Positions 27,577 to 35,898 of a stretch of DNA of 64,000 nt are shown piece by piece. The notes beneath the pieces are model-generated. The model was not told the DNA's origin, made no database searches, and saw only the letters and a program-made list of their open reading frames with translations. Source of the DNA: Sphingomonas sp. Y38-1Y (GTDB lineage Bacteria; Pseudomonadota; Alphaproteobacteria; Sphingomonadales; Sphingomonadaceae); contig NZ_CP135916.1 of assembly GCF_032391395.1 (NCBI RefSeq), positions 682,001 to 746,000 on the forward strand, read 5' to 3'. Position 1 is the stretch's first letter, and each line of letters opens with the position of its first letter. The translations under genes were made by a program, and so were the position numbers.

Positions 27577-28743
27577 TTAATCCGAGCCGAATAGGTCGCG
27601 GGTGAACACCTTGTCGGGCACGTCGCCGATCTCGTCGGTCAGCCGGTTGGCGATGATGACGTCGACCTCCGCCTTAAAGACGTCGAAGTCGCGGACCACG
27701 CGCGATCCGAAGAACTCGTCCTGCTGCATCGCCGGCTCATAGATCACGACCTCGATGCCCTTGGCCTTGATCCGCTTCATGATGCCCTGGATCGAGGATT
27801 GACGAAAATTGTCCGAGCCCGCCTTCATCACCAGCCGGAACACGCCGACCTTGGCAGGTTTGCGATCAAGGATGCGGTCGGCGAGGAAGTCCTTGCGCGT
27901 GCGGTTGGCGTCGACGATCGCGCGGATCAGGTTCTGTGGCACCTCCGAATAGTTGGCGAGGAGCTGCTTGGTGTCCTTGGGCAGGCAATAGCCGCCATAG
28001 CCGAAGCTGGGATTGTTGTAGTGTCGCCCGATCCGCGGATCGAGCCCGACGCCGTCGATGATCTGCCGCGAGTTGAGCCCGCGCGCGATCGCATAGCTGT
28101 CGAGTTCGTTGAAGAAGGCGACGCGCATCGCGAGGTAGGTGTTGGCGAACAGCTTGATCGCCTCGGCTTCGCTCGTGTCGGTGAAGAGGATCTCGACGTC
28201 CTTCTTCTCGGCACCCTGCAGCAGCAGGTCGGCGAAGATGCGCGCGCGTTCGGATTGCTCGCCGACGATGATCCGCGAGGGGTTGAGATTGTCGTAGAGC
28301 GCGCGGCCCTCGCGCAGGAATTCGGGGCTGAAGATCACCTGGGTGGTGCCCAGCCGCTCGCGGACGTCCTCGACGAAGCCGACCGGGATGGTGGACTTGA
28401 TGACGATCGTCGCCTCAGACCCCGCATCGATCGCGGTCTGGATCACCGCCTCGACCGAGGAGGTGTCGAACTTGTTGGTCTCGACATCATAGTTGGTGGG
28501 CGTGGCGACGATGACGTAGTCGGCGCCAGCCAGCGCTGCCTCCGGGTCGAGCGTCGCGGTCAGGTTCAGCTCGCGGCTGGCGAGAAAGTCTTCCAGCTCG
28601 GCATCGATGATCGGCGACTTGCGCGCGTTGAGCATCTCGACCCGCTCGGGCGTAATGTCGACCGCGGCGACCTCGTTATGCTGGGCGAGCAGCACCGCGT
28701 TCGACAGTCCGACATACCCCAGCCCGAACACCGCGATCTTCAT
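27577..28743 (-). CDS. ugd: UDP-glucose 6-dehydrogenase
   Basis: 388 residues, the short form of the enzyme as in E. coli and Streptococcus. It oxidises UDP-glucose to UDP-glucuronate with two NAD+. NAD-binding motif [20 protein letters not shown] opens the protein. The catalytic Cys lies in [16 protein letters not shown], and the conserved [18 protein letters not shown] and linker-helix motifs are present. ATG at 28743 is chosen because the family starts with MKIAV; the upstream extension is arginine-rich shadow. It is convergent with the epimerase gene, and both are GC-rich unlike the cluster to their left. Confidence 0.96.
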   Translation of the reverse strand: MKIAVFGLGYVGLSNAVLLAQHNEVAAVDITPERVEMLNARKSPIIDAELEDFLASRELNLTATLDPEAALAGADYVIVATPTNYDVETNKFDTSSVEAVIQTAIDAGSEATIVIKSTIPVGFVEDVRERLGTTQVIFSPEFLREGRALYDNLNPSRIIVGEQSERARIFADLLLQGAEKKDVEILFTDTSEAEAIKLFANTYLAMRVAFFNELDSYAIARGLNSRQIIDGVGLDPRIGRHYNNPSFGYGGYCLPKDTKQLLANYSEVPQNLIRAIVDANRTRKDFLADRILDRKPAKVGVFRLVMKAGSDNFRQSSIQGIMKRIKAKGIEVVIYEPAMQQDEFFGSRVVRDFDVFKAEVDVIIANRLTDEIGDVPDKVFTRDLFGSD

Positions 28744-29103
28744 ACCGTCTAGCCCCCGCTTGCGTGCTTTGCTGCACCTGCACACTGCGCCTATACGAGA
28801 CGTCCGCCGAAGAGAATAGATCGACCTACTGGGCATCGCGAGGACTCGCTTCTTTCCCGGGCAATCGGTCAGAATAGGTGGGGCGATAACGATAGGTTCA
28901 ACTCAGCTCGGGCGGAGGATCCACAGTGGCGCACGTGAGGCAGCGCCACACGAGTAACGCTCGACATCCCGCTCCAACAGAGCAACAGGATGCACTGACT
29001 CGCCGCCACATATCGGCGGATAGGCGGACTCGCCCCGATCGACGTGATCGACGGGGCTTTGGCTGGTGGGACGGCGCGAAGCCGTCGCAACGATGGAGCC
29101 ACC
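28744..29103. other. 360-base leader before the recombinase module
   Basis: No gene recognised. Several short imperfect hairpins occur (for example CGCCGCCACATATCGGCGGA near 29001-29020 and CCCCGATCGACG...CGACGGGG at about 29033-29056), which may be part of the regulatory or attachment region of the recombinase operon. Confidence 0.45.
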
Positions 29104-29586
29104 ATGCCGAAAGTCACCCCCATGCAGTCCCTACTGCTCAACCATGCGGCGAGCCGCGAGAACGGCAGCTTATTTCCGCTGCCCGAGGACATCATCCACC
29201 CACCTACAAGCAAGCGTTCGATCAAGTCTATGATTAGACTTGGCTGGCTAGAGGACGAAGGCCTCGAAGCGATCTCAAGCTCGCAAGGCGATCCTGATTG
29301 CCGCGTCTCCCTTACTCCCGCGGGACGTGCAGTGATCGGTGCTGCAGAGGCAGAAGCGATACCCGATACTTTGCCCGCCGACACTCACCGCCTGACCAAA
29401 GTCGCGCAGGTAATCGCGCTCTTGTCGCGCGAGGGCGGCGCCACGCTCGACGACCTGACGAAGGCAACTGGATGGTTGCCGCATACTACCCGCGCGGCGC
29501 TCACCGGACTGCGAAAAAAGGGACATGTGCTCGACAGGGAGAAGCGGGGCACGGGCGTGAGCCGCTACTGGATCGTCGCAGCATGA
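29104..29586 (+). CDS. DUF3489 domain-containing protein
   Basis: 160 residues. The C-terminal half (LTKVAQVIALLSREGGATLD, then TKATGWLPHTTRAALTGLRKKGH) is a winged-helix-like DUF3489 domain that probably binds DNA. ATG at 29104 has GGAG five bases upstream. It overlaps the next gene by 4 bases. DUF3489, DUF2924 and a large serine recombinase form a recurring three-gene mobile module in alphaproteobacteria, so a regulatory or recombination-directing role is likely. Confidence 0.85.
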   Translation: MPKVTPMQSLLLNHAASRENGSLFPLPEDIIHPPTSKRSIKSMIRLGWLEDEGLEAISSSQGDPDCRVSLTPAGRAVIGAAEAEAIPDTLPADTHRLTKVAQVIALLSREGGATLDDLTKATGWLPHTTRAALTGLRKKGHVLDREKRGTGVSRYWIVAA

Positions 29587-29990
29587 TCGCGCTGGAGGCG
29601 CAGCTCGCCAAGCTGCAGGACATGGCACTACCGGCATTGCGAGTACGCTGGATTGAAGTGGCGGCAAGCGCAGTGCCGCAGGTCAGCCCGGCGCTGTTGC
29701 GGCTGGCAATTGCGTGGGAGCTTCAGGCCCAGGCCGCCGATGCCGTGAGCAGCAAAAGATCACGCGGGATCGATCAATTGGCCCAGACCCCGCTGCGCTC
29801 TGAACCCTCCCAACCTCAGCGACTTACACGTGAGTGGCGCGGACGGATTTACGTCGTCACCGTGGATGAGAATGTCATCCGCTGGGACGGACGCGAATGG
29901 AATTCGCTAAGTGAAGTCGCGCGGGAAATCACCGGCACTCGCTGGTCAGGCCCTGCCTTTTTCGGCCTTAAGAAGAAGGTGGCGGCATGA
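29583..29990 (+). CDS. DUF2924 domain-containing protein
   Basis: 135 residues. The N-terminal helical part (LEAQLAKLQDMALPALRVRW) and C-terminal motif VIRWDGREWNSLSEVAREIT then GTRWSGPAFFGL are the hallmark of DUF2924. The function is unknown; the family almost always accompanies the serine recombinase that follows. ATGA overlaps at both ends couple it to both neighbours. Confidence 0.9.
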   Translation: MIALEAQLAKLQDMALPALRVRWIEVAASAVPQVSPALLRLAIAWELQAQAADAVSSKRSRGIDQLAQTPLRSEPSQPQRLTREWRGRIYVVTVDENVIRWDGREWNSLSEVAREITGTRWSGPAFFGLKKKVAA

Positions 29991-31669
29991 TCGAGGGAAA
30001 GATCAGATGCGCCATCTATACGCGCAAATCCAGCGACGAGGGGCTCGAGCAGGACTTCAACAGCCTAGACGCGCAGCGGGAAGCTTGCAGCGCCTATATT
30101 CGCAGCCAAGCCTCACAAGGCTGGATCGAATTGGCGGAGCGCTATGACGATGGCGGCTTCTCAGGAGGAACGCTCGAGAGGCCCGGGCTCAAGCGCCTGC
30201 TCGCCGACGTTGCTGCTGGCCACATCGACGTCATCCTCGTGTACAAAGTCGATCGTCTAAGCCGCTCACTGTTCGATTTCGCCAAGATCGTGGAGGCTTT
30301 CGAGAAATCGGGCGCGAGCTTCGCCAGCATTACACAAGCGCTCAACACCACGAACAGCATGGGGCGGCTGACGCTAAACATGCTCCTTTCGTTCGCGCAG
30401 TTTGAACGCGAGATCACCGCGGAGCGCATCCGCGACAAGCTCGCTGCTTCGAAGGCGAAAGGCATGTGGATGGGCGGCGTCTCGCCGCTTGGTTATCGAC
30501 CGGACGGTCGCAGCTTGGCTATCATCGACGAGCACGCGGCGATCGTACGGCATGTGTTCGAACGGTATCTCGCGCTCGGCAGCGTTCGCCGCCTTGAGGC
30601 CGAGATGAAAGCCGACGGCATCGTTGCGCCTGAACGCGTCACGGGCAGCGGGAAGCGGCTGGGCGGCACGTTGTTCACGCGCGGCATGCTGTACCTCATG
30701 CTTCGCCGCGTGGTTTATACCGGTCGCATCTCCCATCGCGGCAAGGTCTATCCTGGTAATCACCTCGCCATCGTCGATGATGAAACATTTGACCGAGTAC
30801 AGGCGCTGCTTGCCGACCATCGGCAGGGGCGGCCGCGGACCCGCAAAGCGAGCCCTAATCTCCTCGCCGGTAAAATCTTCGATCCGGCGGGCGATCCGCT
30901 CATTGCCGCGCATGCCACAAAGACCAATGCTGCCGGCAAGACCGTGCGCTACCGCTATTATGTCAGTGAGAAGCTCCATCACAAGCACAGCGACGACGGC
31001 ATGCGCGTCCCAGCGGGCAATCTCGAAGCGCTGATTGCCGAACGGGTTGCGACCTTGTTCGATGATCCCATAGAGCTCGTGGGCAGTGCCTGGCTCGATG
31101 TACCGCCGGAGGCTTATGCGGACTTTCAGAAGCGCTGCGCCGAGCTCGCCGCCAGGCAACGCAGACGACAGCCTGATGCGCTTGCGGTGCTGCAGCAGGT
31201 GAGGGTGAAAAGTGATGGCGTGCAGGTGATCTGCTGCCCTCACGCGATCGCTGCCGCCTTGTCGATCCGCACGAGGCCAGGTCAGCCAGACAGCCTCTCG
31301 CTCAATGTGCCGGTCAGATTGACCCGCACTGGCCGCGCATTGCAGCTAGTCGAAGACGATGGTTGCTTGCCCGGTGCGGAGCCAGATCCGTCGTTGATCC
31401 GGCTCGTCATGCTCGCGCGCCGCTGGTGGGAGGAACTGCGGCAGGGCATGATCGACATCACTGAACTTGCGCGGCGGGAGAATGTTACCGGCTCCTATGT
31501 GACGCGGGTGGTGCGGCTGGCGTTCCTCTCCCCGCAGGTTGTCGAAGCCATTCTGTGCGGAAAACAACGTGCGGGCGTGACGGGCAAACGGCTGACGAGC
31601 GGCGCGCCAGTTGTTCTCTCATGGGCGGAGCAAGCTCGATTGCTGCTGCCTTCCTCCAACGCTGCGTGA
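29987..31669 (+). CDS. large serine recombinase
   Basis: 560 residues. The resolvase domain begins RCAIYTRKSSDEG with the nucleophile Ser15 or Ser16 beside YTR, and continues with DVILVYKVDRLSRS and FAQFEREITAERIRDK. The recombinase domain (residues about 165-270, GYRPDGRSLAIIDEH, MLYLMLRRVVYTGRISHRG) and a zinc-ribbon-like region without clear Cys pairs follow (residues about 295-345). A C-terminal helical part ends LLLPSSNAA. It would perform integration or excision of an element. It is the last gene of the coupled module. Confidence 0.93.
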   Translation: MIEGKIRCAIYTRKSSDEGLEQDFNSLDAQREACSAYIRSQASQGWIELAERYDDGGFSGGTLERPGLKRLLADVAAGHIDVILVYKVDRLSRSLFDFAKIVEAFEKSGASFASITQALNTTNSMGRLTLNMLLSFAQFEREITAERIRDKLAASKAKGMWMGGVSPLGYRPDGRSLAIIDEHAAIVRHVFERYLALGSVRRLEAEMKADGIVAPERVTGSGKRLGGTLFTRGMLYLMLRRVVYTGRISHRGKVYPGNHLAIVDDETFDRVQALLADHRQGRPRTRKASPNLLAGKIFDPAGDPLIAAHATKTNAAGKTVRYRYYVSEKLHHKHSDDGMRVPAGNLEALIAERVATLFDDPIELVGSAWLDVPPEAYADFQKRCAELAARQRRRQPDALAVLQQVRVKSDGVQVICCPHAIAAALSIRTRPGQPDSLSLNVPVRLTRTGRALQLVEDDGCLPGAEPDPSLIRLVMLARRWWEELRQGMIDITELARRENVTGSYVTRVVRLAFLSPQVVEAILCGKQRAGVTGKRLTSGAPVVLSWAEQARLLLPSSNAA

Positions 31670-31687
31670 CATCCCGAGACGCCTCGC

Positions 31688-31729
31688 TCAGTCGGCCACC
31701 CCATCTCAATCGATAGAGTGGCCGACTGA
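31688..31729. terminator. 12-bp perfect inverted repeat between convergent genes
   Basis: TCAGTCGGCCAC (31688-31699) and GTGGCCGACTGA (31718-31729) are exact complements with an 18-base loop. It lies 18 bases past the recombinase stop and 23 bases from the rtcA stop. It has no U-tract, so it could be a rho-independent-like bidirectional terminator or a recombination site of the neighbouring element. Confidence 0.6.
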
Positions 31730-31752
31730 CCTTCAACGCCGTCCGCTACTGA

Positions 31753-32769
31753 TCAGTCGATCCTGACCAAGTGCAGACCCGACGCCTGCTGCTCGAAGAC
31801 GGTTCGCCGGTCGAGGAACCGCGCGATGATGTCGGCCGCGGTTCGGCTATGCTGGCTCGGCTTCACCGTCGTGAAGCTTCCGCCACCCGCCAGGGCCATC
31901 GGCAACAGCAACTGATCGGCGAGGTAGGGACCGGCAAACGCGTCCGACGCCTCATAGCCGCGCATCCGGTGCGCGGCGGTATGCGCCAGCCGCTCTGCCG
32001 ACACGCCGAGCTTGCCGAAGCCGCTGACGATCTCGGTCACATGCCCATACTCGGCTTCGAGCATCAGGATCGTGCCCGGCCCTTGGTCGACGGGAAGCTC
32101 GCGCACGGCGAACGCGTCCTCGGGCCAGTCGGGCAGCGCCTTGCGCGCCGTTCCGATCGCCCGATTGGCAATGTCGGGCGGAAGCGCGGCGAACAGCATG
32201 GTCGCGGAGCGTGTCGCCAACGCGCCGCGGGCCAAGCAGTCGATCCGCCTGAGCGGCGCCGGGTTGATCTCAACCTCGATGCGTCCGCCACCACGCGGAT
32301 AGAAGCCGTGGCGCACGATCCGTGCGGTGACGCTCGGCCCCATCCGGTTGATGATCGGCAGAAACGACCGCTCGATGAAATCGAATGGCGGCGCGAGCAT
32401 GTTGTGCGTGCCGCCCTCGAGCACCAGGCGGGAAGGGGCGTCCGCAAGGCACAGCGGCATGAGCACGGTCTGGAGGACCAAGCCCGTGCTGCCCGCGGTG
32501 CCGACCGCGAACTTATACTCGCCCGGCACCACTTTCCCCGGCGTGAAGGCCATCTCCGACGATCCCACCGTGAGCCCTTCGCACGCCGCGCCGCCGATAC
32601 GGCACGCTGCCTCAATCGCGGTGACGTGCTGGCGCATCAGGCCGGGCTTCTCGCGGCCGCCGCGGATGTTGGTGATGCGAAAGGGCGCGCCGGTGACGAG
32701 GGACAGCGCGCACGCGTTGCGCACGACCTGCCCCCCGCCTTCGCCCTCCGATCCGTCGATGACGATCAC
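31753..32769 (-). CDS. rtcA: RNA 3'-terminal phosphate cyclase
   Basis: 338 residues. It converts RNA 3'-phosphate to 2',3'-cyclic phosphate using ATP. The N terminus IDGSEGEGGGQVVRNACALS and the segments REKPGLMRQHVTAIEAA, GYYPRGGG-like HGFYPRGGGRIEVEI and the C-terminal GSFTTVKPSQHSRTAADII with the adenylated His (PSQH) are family hallmarks. The start is GTG at 32769. It lies 7 bases downstream of rtcB, and both are read from the sigma-54 promoter upstream of rtcB. Confidence 0.96.
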   Translation of the reverse strand: MIVIDGSEGEGGGQVVRNACALSLVTGAPFRITNIRGGREKPGLMRQHVTAIEAACRIGGAACEGLTVGSSEMAFTPGKVVPGEYKFAVGTAGSTGLVLQTVLMPLCLADAPSRLVLEGGTHNMLAPPFDFIERSFLPIINRMGPSVTARIVRHGFYPRGGGRIEVEINPAPLRRIDCLARGALATRSATMLFAALPPDIANRAIGTARKALPDWPEDAFAVRELPVDQGPGTILMLEAEYGHVTEIVSGFGKLGVSAERLAHTAAHRMRGYEASDAFAGPYLADQLLLPMALAGGGSFTTVKPSQHSRTAADIIARFLDRRTVFEQQASGLHLVRID

Positions 32770-32776
32770 GGTTTGA

Positions 32777-34000
32777 TTACCCCTTCACGCAGACGATCTG
32801 CTTCAGCGTGTGGACGATTTCGACCAGATCGGCCTGCGCCGCCATCACCGCCTCAATCGGCTTGTAGGCCTTGGGCGTTTCGTCGATCACGCCCTCGTCC
32901 TTGCGGCACTCGACCCCTGCCGTGTCGGCAATATGCTCGTCGAGCGTCACCAGCTTCTTTGCCGCGGTGCGCGACATCACGCGCCCCGCGCCGTGGCTGC
33001 AGCTGTCAAACGACTCCGGGTTGCCCAGGCCGCGGACGATGAACGACTTGGCGCCCATCGATCCCGGGATGATGCCCATCACGCCCTTGGCGGCACGGAC
33101 CGCGCCCTTGCGCGTGACCAGCACGTTCTGCCCGAAATGGTTCTCCCGCTGCACGTAGTTGTGGTGGCAGTTCACGGCTTCCAACTCCGCTTCGAACGGC
33201 TTGGCGATCTGCCCGCGGAGCGCACGAATGACGTTGGTCATCATCATGCGCCGGTTGATCGCGGCATAGTCCTGTGCCCAGCCGACCGCCTCGACATAGT
33301 CGTCAAAATGAGCGGTACCTTCGGGGAAGTAGGCGAGATCCTGATCGGGCAGGTTGATGTGCCATTTGCGCATGTCCTGCTTCGCCAGCTCGATGAAGAA
33401 GCTGCCGATCGCATTGCCGACGCCGCGTGATCCCGAGTGCAGCATGACCCACACCCGCTGCGCCTCGTCGAGGCAGAGCTCGATGAAGTGATTGCCGGTG
33501 CCAAGCGTGCCCAGGTGAACGAGGTTGTTCGTGTTCTTCAGACGCGGATGCTTGTCGCACAACCGATCGAAGCGCTGCGCGAGCGCTGCCCACGCCTCGA
33601 CGATCGCGGCGGGCGGCGACCCCCAGGAGCCATGGTCACGCTGACCGCGGCCAACGCTCCGCCCATGCGGCACAGCCTGCTCGATCGCCGAGCGGATCGC
33701 TTCGAGGTTGTCGGGGAGATCGCTTGCCATCAGCGAGGTGCGCGCCGCCATCATGCCACAGCCGATATCGACGCCGACCGCGGCAGGAATGATCGCGCCC
33801 TTGGTCGGGATGACCGAGCCCACCGTCGCGCCGATGCCGACATGAACGTCGGGCATCACCGCGACATGCTTGAAGACGAACGGCATCTGTGCCGCGCGGG
33901 TCAGCTGCGCGCGGGCGCCGTCCTCGACAGGCACGCCCCGAGTCCACATCTTGATGGGCACGCCGCCCTCGACGGGCTGGTATTCGTAAGCTTCGGTCAT
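32777..34000 (-). CDS. rtcB: RNA-splicing ligase RtcB
   Basis: 407 residues. It joins RNA 3'-phosphate or cyclic phosphate ends to 5'-OH ends using GTP and manganese. Metal-binding residues are visible in DIGCGMMA (Cys81), LGTGNHFIE and HSGSRGVGN, and the guanylated His lies in SCSHGAGRVMSR. ATG at 34000 is preceded by GAGGAAG. A frame extension to 34120 would run into the promoter region and is not used. Role: repair of cleaved tRNA or other RNA. Regulated by the divergent rtcR. Confidence 0.97.
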   Translation of the reverse strand: MTEAYEYQPVEGGVPIKMWTRGVPVEDGARAQLTRAAQMPFVFKHVAVMPDVHVGIGATVGSVIPTKGAIIPAAVGVDIGCGMMAARTSLMASDLPDNLEAIRSAIEQAVPHGRSVGRGQRDHGSWGSPPAAIVEAWAALAQRFDRLCDKHPRLKNTNNLVHLGTLGTGNHFIELCLDEAQRVWVMLHSGSRGVGNAIGSFFIELAKQDMRKWHINLPDQDLAYFPEGTAHFDDYVEAVGWAQDYAAINRRMMMTNVIRALRGQIAKPFEAELEAVNCHHNYVQRENHFGQNVLVTRKGAVRAAKGVMGIIPGSMGAKSFIVRGLGNPESFDSCSHGAGRVMSRTAAKKLVTLDEHIADTAGVECRKDEGVIDETPKAYKPIEAVMAAQADLVEIVHTLKQIVCVKG

Positions 34001-34102
34001 CGAAACGCTTCCTCGTTCCGGCTTGGGGGCGGCCGGCCCATTCCGACCGCCCCGCTTCACCGCGGATGCCGGGCTGTTCGATCTCACCCGGCAGCTGGAG
34101 CT

Positions 34103-34120
34103 TTGCATTCGGCATGCCAA
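34103..34120 (-). promoter_or_regulatory. sigma-54 promoter of rtcBA
   Basis: On the minus strand the sequence is TTGGCATGCCGAATGCAA. It matches the -24/-12 consensus YTGGCAYRNNNNTTGCW at all but one of its fixed positions, and GG and GC are separated by exactly 10 bases. Transcription would start near 34090, leaving a leader of about 90 bases to rtcB. Confidence 0.8.
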
Positions 34121-34257
34121 CTCTGATCCCTGTTGAACTCGTCAAGCTAAAAGATCGGCAAAACAATGGATTAAGTGGCACTGACGGTAGCAGGGCTTGG
34201 CAGGCTTCTGCTTCAGACACTATCGACAAGCATCGTTGTTTATCCCACAGTATCGTG

Positions 34258-35844
34258 ATGAAGCAGCTGGTGGTGATCGGGTTCCTGGGTTCGACGCTCG
34301 ATGCGGCCAAGTTCGGGCCATCGCGGTGGAACAAGTGGCGGCCGTCGGTCGGGCTGACCATGCATGAGGATCTGCGCGTCGATCGCTTCGTGCTGATCCA
34401 CGGTTCGGCGCACCGCCGGCTGGCCGAATATGTGACCGAGGACATCGCCGCGGTTTCGCCCGAGACCACTGTCGAGCCTCAGCTCATCGACTTCGACGAT
34501 CCGTGGGATTTCGAGGAGGTCTATGGCAAGCTCCTCGACTTCGCGCGCGGCTATCACTTCGATCCTGACACAGAAGACTATCTGATCCACATCACCACCG
34601 GCACGCATGTCGCGCAAATCTGCCTGTTCCTGCTCACAGAAGCGCATTTCCTGCCGGGCCGCCTGCTCCAGACCCAGCCCCGGCGGGGAACGGCCGACGC
34701 GGCCGGAATCTGGAACACGATCGATCTCGACCTGTCGCGCTATGACAGCATCGCGACGCGCTTTGCCGCCGAGAGCGTTGCGGCGACCTCGTTCCTTAAG
34801 TCTGGCATCGACACTCGCAACGCCGCCTTCAATCGCATGATTGACGAGATCGAGCAGGTCGCGGTGCGAAGCCGGGCGCCCGTGTTGCTGATGGGTCCGA
34901 CCGGCGCGGGTAAGAGCCAGCTGGCGCGGCGCATCTACGAGCTGAAGCGGCTAAAGCATCAGGTCAAAGGGCCGTTCGTCGAGGTCAATTGCGCGACCCT
35001 GAAGGGCGATGGCGCGATGTCGGCGCTGTTCGGGCACAAGCGGGGCGCGTTTACCGGGGCGACGCATGATCGCCCCGGCCTGTTGCGGAGCGCCGATACC
35101 GGCACGCTGTTCCTGGACGAGATCGGGGAGCTCGGGCTCGACGAGCAGGCGATGATCCTGCGCGCGATCGAGGACAAGCGCTTCCTCCCCGTCGGCGCCG
35201 ACAAGGAGGTCGTCAGCGACTTTCAGCTGATCGCCGGCACCAACCGCGATCTGGGCGAAGCGATCGCCGCGGGCACGTTCCGCGAGGACCTCTACGCGCG
35301 CCTCAACCTCTGGACCTTCACGCTGCCCGGCCTTGCCGAGCGGCGCGAGGATATCGAGCCCAACCTCGACTATGAACTCGACCGCTTCGTCGAGCGAGAA
35401 GGGGACCGCGTTACCTTCAACAAGGAGGCGCGGCAGCGGTATCTCGCCTTTGCGATCAGGCCCGAGGCGCGATGGTCGGGCAACTTCCGCGATTTGGCGG
35501 CAAGCGTGACGCGGATGGCCACCTTCAGTCCGACGGGGCGCATCGACGTGCCCACGGTCGATGCGGAAGTCGCGCGGCTCAAGAAGCTGTGGGCGACCCA
35601 TGACCGCGCCGATGACGGGCTTGCGTCGGTGCTGCCGCCCGAAGCCATCGAAAAGCTCGATCCTTTCGATCGCGTGCAGCTGGCACATGTCGTCGCGACG
35701 TGCCGCGAGAGCCGATCCTTGTCGGAGGCGGGACGAACGCTGTTCTCCGCTTCGCGCGCCGTACGGACATCGACGAACGATGCGGATCGCCTCCGGAAGT
35801 ATCTCGCCCGCTACGAGCTGTCCTGGCCCGACCTTCGCGCCTGA
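34258..35844 (+). CDS. rtcR: sigma-54-dependent activator of the rtc operon
   Basis: 528 residues. The N-terminal 180 or so residues form the RtcR-type CARF-like sensing domain ([39 protein letters not shown]). The AAA+ domain has Walker [10 protein letters not shown], the sigma-54 contact loop GAFTGA, and Walker [12 protein letters not shown]-terminal helix-turn-helix ([14 protein letters not shown]) ends the protein. It is transcribed divergently from rtcBA and should activate it when RNA damage signals bind. ATG at 34258 is the family start. Confidence 0.96.
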   Translation: MKQLVVIGFLGSTLDAAKFGPSRWNKWRPSVGLTMHEDLRVDRFVLIHGSAHRRLAEYVTEDIAAVSPETTVEPQLIDFDDPWDFEEVYGKLLDFARGYHFDPDTEDYLIHITTGTHVAQICLFLLTEAHFLPGRLLQTQPRRGTADAAGIWNTIDLDLSRYDSIATRFAAESVAATSFLKSGIDTRNAAFNRMIDEIEQVAVRSRAPVLLMGPTGAGKSQLARRIYELKRLKHQVKGPFVEVNCATLKGDGAMSALFGHKRGAFTGATHDRPGLLRSADTGTLFLDEIGELGLDEQAMILRAIEDKRFLPVGADKEVVSDFQLIAGTNRDLGEAIAAGTFREDLYARLNLWTFTLPGLAERREDIEPNLDYELDRFVEREGDRVTFNKEARQRYLAFAIRPEARWSGNFRDLAASVTRMATFSPTGRIDVPTVDAEVARLKKLWATHDRADDGLASVLPPEAIEKLDPFDRVQLAHVVATCRESRSLSEAGRTLFSASRAVRTSTNDADRLRKYLARYELSWPDLRA

Positions 35845-35898
35845 AGCCGTGAAACGACCCTTGGCTCTCGAAGTGCTCCCACGGAGGGTGGGTGAGCC

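Noticed and set aside
31688..31729. CRISPR-like or multi-copy repeat
   Set aside because: Single inverted repeat only; no repeat-spacer array anywhere in the window.
34164..34190. Sigma-54 promoter for rtcR itself (GTGGCAC at about 34172)
   Set aside because: A -24-like GGCAC is present but no GC at the required -12 spacing.
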